From contig CAYSKJ010000009.1 of the NCBI GenBank assembly GCA_964431655.1, forward strand, positions 1 to 39,958: a stretch of DNA of 39,958 nt, written 5' to 3'. The position numbers and the translations under genes are program-made. Below, one piece after another: positions 37,309-39,958 of this stretch (the first letter of the stretch is position 1; each line of letters starts with the position of its first letter). The notes beneath the pieces were generated by a model, which was given only the letters and a program-made list of their open reading frames with translations, searched no databases and was not told where the DNA came from. The DNA is from CAYMEV01 sp964431655 [NCBI: uncultured bacterium]. GTDB taxonomy: Bacteria > CAYMEV01.

Positions 37309-38112
37309 ATGAAACCTGATCATAAAAAACCATTAATCCTGTTACTATTTTTATTATGTATTATAGCTTTATTATTAATATTCTTTAATTATAGAAAAAG
37401 AATAGAGGAAAGAGCTGGCAGATTATATCGGTATGCATCAGAGCTTTACCTGGGGCATTATCAGAATATAGAAGAAGAGATTGCTGTGATCTTTCCTGAT
37501 AGGGAAAGGCAAGAGGAATCTCCTCTGGAATATAAACAGATTCTGAAAAAGAGAGAAAAGATATACAATGAAGTAAACCAGGTACTCATGGAGATCCATG
37601 GCAGATTCCCATCGACAGGCTATGGAGAAAGAGCCCTTTATAATACCGCTTATCTGAATTTCCGGAAAAATAATGTCAAGGCATGCATGAAGATACTCAG
37701 ACGATACCTTGATCTATATGATGAGAGAGGGTTTTTTTATATACCCTGCATAAAGAATATTATATGTATTTATGTAATAACGGGAGAAAAGGAAAAGGCA
37801 AGGGAATTTCTGGATAAATATATTTCCAGGGATGGTTTATCTGGCGATTCCTATCCGGATATACTGCTTTTCCAGGCGGGTCTTTTATATTTAGAGGAAG
37901 ATACCGGAAAGGCTTATGAAATCTTAAGGCTTATTGCAGATAAATCATCAGATAGCAGTCTAAGGGAGAAAGCCCTGGAATATATGCCTTCTGAGGTCAA
38001 TACAGGAAAAGACGGTTCTAATATTATGAACGAGAAGCATATCAGGTCAGTATTTGAAGCTTTGCTTTTCGATGAGATAACAGACATAGAGGTCTTATTC
38101 AGTCCGAAATGA
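37309..38112 (+). CDS. Membrane-anchored TPR-like protein
   Basis: A 267-residue protein with one N-terminal membrane segment (LILLLFLLCIIALLLIFF) and an alpha-helical remainder. Helix pairs such as GERALYNTAYLNFRKNN, CMKILRRYLDLYDERGF and EKAREFLDKYI are TPR-like. It has no strong ribosome site. Its stop overlaps the glycosyltransferase start by four bases (ATGA), so the two proteins probably work together at the membrane. Confidence 0.78.
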   Translation: MKPDHKKPLILLLFLLCIIALLLIFFNYRKRIEERAGRLYRYASELYLGHYQNIEEEIAVIFPDRERQEESPLEYKQILKKREKIYNEVNQVLMEIHGRFPSTGYGERALYNTAYLNFRKNNVKACMKILRRYLDLYDERGFFYIPCIKNIICIYVITGEKEKAREFLDKYISRDGLSGDSYPDILLFQAGLLYLEEDTGKAYEILRLIADKSSDSSLREKALEYMPSEVNTGKDGSNIMNEKHIRSVFEALLFDEITDIEVLFSPK

Positions 38113-39038
38113 GAATTTTTCGAAAGGATAATCTGCTTTTTTTTGTTGGAGTGCTTGTAGCTGTTGCAGTCTTTTTAAAAAACTCATGGATATCCGAGGA
38201 TGCATATATATTGTTCCGGAGCCTTGAGCAGCTGTTTGCCGGAAACGGTCCGGTCTGGAACCCCCATGAGAGGGTCCAGGTCTTCACAAGCCCTCTCTGG
38301 TATATCCTGCTTGCGGTCATCCGCATCTTTTCAGCAGACCATTTTTTAAATTCGATATTATTATCACTGGCATTATTCCTGACAGTTTTATTCATGTTAA
38401 GATCAATATTTAAGGATAATACAGCCTTTTTTCTATCAGTTTTATTATTATGCGCTTCCAATGGTTTTTTTGATTACACCAGCTCCGGACTGGAGAATAT
38501 ACTGGGTTATGCCGTAATTACCCTATTTATCTCCATGTATTTTTGTGTTTTTGACTGCAATTCAGATAAGCGAGACTTAGATATTCTGCTTTTATTGTCA
38601 GGATTGGTTATCCTTGTCAGGCACGACCTTGCCCTTCTGGTCCTGCCTTCGGCAGTTTATTCAGTAATTAGTAGATTCAGGTCATATTCTCGAAGGCATT
38701 GGGCTGTAATTATAATATTATCTTTTTTGCCCTTTTTTGCTTTTACTTTATTTTCTTTATTATATTATGGATTCCCTTTTCCCAATACTGCCTATGCAAA
38801 GCTTAATACAGGGATTGATAAAATAGAGATAATCAAACAGGGCCTTTGCTATTTTTATTCCTCCCTGTTACACGACAGTATTACTTTAGTTGTAATCTTT
38901 ACTGCCATTGCTCTTTCGCTGTTTTCCCACCGGTGCATACACAACAGATATCTCGGATATGGAATCATCCTGAATCTCTTATATATAATATATGTAGGTG
39001 GAGACTTTATGCAGGGGAGGTTCTTTTCGAGAGTGTAA
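38109..39038 (+). pseudogene. GT-C type glycosyltransferase, cut off by an IS256-family element
   Basis: About 309 codons remain of an integral membrane protein with eight or more hydrophobic segments. ISEDAYILFR at 28-37 has the acidic pair in the first outer loop that marks GT-C glycosyltransferases using polyprenyl-phosphate sugars, and VWNPHERVQVFTSPLWY follows. This resembles the AftB-like arabinofuranosyltransferase group. The frame ends in YVGGDFMQGRFF and then SRV-stop. The GGDFMxGRF motif normally lies well inside such proteins, so roughly the last third is missing. The final residues and stop are encoded by the inserted element that begins near 39,031. The protein is therefore probably inactive unless the insertion is polymorphic. 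Confidence 0.82.
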
Positions 39039-39063
39039 AATATTTTCTGTAAATTAAAAAAAT

Positions 39064-39126
39064 AGTGTGTCTCCTGAGATCTTGGGTTATAAGATCTTTA
39101 AGAATTAAAAAGAAAGGAGACACACT
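39064..39126 (+). promoter_or_regulatory. Nested inverted repeats covering the transposase ribosome site
   Basis: AGTGTGTCTCCT (39064-39075) pairs exactly with AGGAGACACACT (39115-39126), which contains the AGGAG ribosome site and abuts the ATG. A second 7-base stem (AGATCTT, 39077-39083, with 39091-39097) lies inside. In a transcript read in from outside the element the ribosome site would be hidden. Confidence 0.7.
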
Positions 39127-39958
39127 ATGAATTTACCTAAGGAGAATTTTAACCTATTTTTTGAACTGATGCAAGTATTAATTAAGGAGGATAATCAGGG
39201 CAAAGTAAAAATGTTTATGGAGAGGATGCTGAATATCTTAATGGAGCTTGAACGAGAGGACCATATTGGAGCTATACGCTACGAAAGGACACCCGAGAGG
39301 GATGGAAGCTGTAACGGCTTTAAAAACAGGCAAATAAAGACATCGAGGTTTGGATCATTGGATATAAAACACCCTCAGGTCCGTGGTTCATCGAGGCCAT
39401 TTCACAGCGAATTATTTGAACATTATCAAAGAAGTGAGAAAGCTCTTTTAATTGCTTCTGCGGAGATGTATTATAAAGGGATCAGCACCAGGAAGATATG
39501 TAAATTATACAGGGATGTATTTGAGACTGAGATTAGTCCCCAGTTTGTAAGCAATGCAGCAAAAAAGCTTGATGAGCAGATAGATATCTGGAGGAATGAG
39601 CCAATTTCAGATGAGATTCCGATTCTTATTGTTGATGCCTTATATAAGAAATGCAGGGATAACAGCAGGGTATTAAGCAAAGGGGCAATAAATGTCTGTG
39701 GCATAGATAAAAATGGTTATCGTAGGTTTCTATGTTCAGAAATAGCTGATTGCGAGAGTTTTGAGAGCTACAGGGAAATATTTGTAAAATTGAAGACCCG
39801 CGGACTATCGGGAGTGAATTATGTAATATCGGACTCACACGAGGGCTTGAAGAAAGCAATAAATAGATATTTTGACGGTTCAGCATGGCAGAGATGCAGG
39901 GTCCACTTTATTAGAAATTATGCCAGAAGGATCAGTAACCGTAAAGATAGGTATAAAT
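39127..39958 (+). CDS. IS256-family (mutator) transposase, C-terminus off the window
   Basis: A DDE transposase; 277 residues are visible. The N-terminal part has ERTPERDGSCNGFKNRQIKT, a typical mutator-family DNA-binding region. The catalytic residues are D170 in LIVDALY and D236 in VISDSHEGL, followed by the conserved C/H pattern QRCRVHFIRN. The third acidic residue would lie beyond the edge. AGGAG seven bases upstream gives the start and is paired in a stem with 39064-39075. The visible part is intact. Confidence 0.95.
   Translation, partial: MNLPKENFNLFFELMQVLIKEDNQGKVKMFMERMLNILMELEREDHIGAIRYERTPERDGSCNGFKNRQIKTSRFGSLDIKHPQVRGSSRPFHSELFEHYQRSEKALLIASAEMYYKGISTRKICKLYRDVFETEISPQFVSNAAKKLDEQIDIWRNEPISDEIPILIVDALYKKCRDNSRVLSKGAINVCGIDKNGYRRFLCSEIADCESFESYREIFVKLKTRGLSGVNYVISDSHEGLKKAINRYFDGSAWQRCRVHFIRNYARRISNRKDRYK

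Larger units (their letters stand above)
39031..39958 (+). mobile_element. IS256-family insertion sequence, left part only
   Basis: The element begins near GAGTGTAAAATATTTTCTGT, which resembles known IS256-family ends, and continues past the right edge. The exact first base (39029-39031) cannot be fixed without the other end. It carries a mutator-type transposase and interrupts the glycosyltransferase gene. Confidence 0.8.

Noticed and set aside
1-39958. tRNA, rRNA, CRISPR array or riboswitch
   Set aside because: No cloverleaf, rRNA stretch, regular short direct repeats with spacers or recognisable riboswitch core was seen on either strand.

Overview
This 40 kb window is AT-rich bacterial DNA. 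The genes carry Shine-Dalgarno sites (GGAGG or AGGAG types) and use many AGA, AGG and ATA codons. A lipoprotein with a lipobox, a secreted repeat protein and a C-type glycosyltransferase remnant point to an environmental or anaerobic, probably diderm bacterium. I cannot name the phylum from the sequence. There are no rRNAs, tRNAs or CRISPR arrays.

Positions 1 to about 28,000 form a dense defence island with two or three separable units. (1) A type I restriction-modification operon on the minus strand runs hsdM, a small HEPN-motif gene, hsdS, hsdR. An unrecognised gene follows it and runs off the left edge. (2) A divergent unit lies around 13.9-14.3 kb. On the minus strand is a sacsin-like (GHKL/Bergerat-fold) ATPase. 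On the plus strand are a HEPN-SNF2 helicase and, 6 bases later, a second sacsin-like ATPase. The two ATPases are paralogues: they share the N-terminal ATPase domain and a C-terminal zinc-finger module of exactly the same length. I do not recognise this three-gene arrangement as a named system, and it is the best candidate here for an undescribed one. A coiled-coil protein of unknown function converges on its end. (3) A type IV (McrBC-like) unit consists of an EVE-domain McrB, a McrC nuclease, and a third protein that looks like a modified-base reader fused to a possible nuclease. A small PD-(D/E)XK-like protein and a DUF4468 lipoprotein lie just upstream.

Between units 1 and 2 sits a complete IS21-family element (8140-10632) with istA, istB, imperfect 49-base ends and a perfect 6-base target duplication (AATTTA). 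It landed in a gap and broke no gene.

From 28 kb on the genes look like ordinary chromosome: a zinc-ribbon protein, a small exported protein, a secreted repeat (SBBP-type) protein of about 1,000 residues, and a membrane protein. Next comes a four-gene ABC transporter operon led by a YtrA-type GntR regulator, with a perfect 14-base palindromic operator over its promoter; one of its permeases is fused to a propeller-like domain. Last is a two-gene membrane/TPR-glycosyltransferase pair. The glycosyltransferase is cut off by an IS256-family element that enters at about 39,031 and runs off the right edge.
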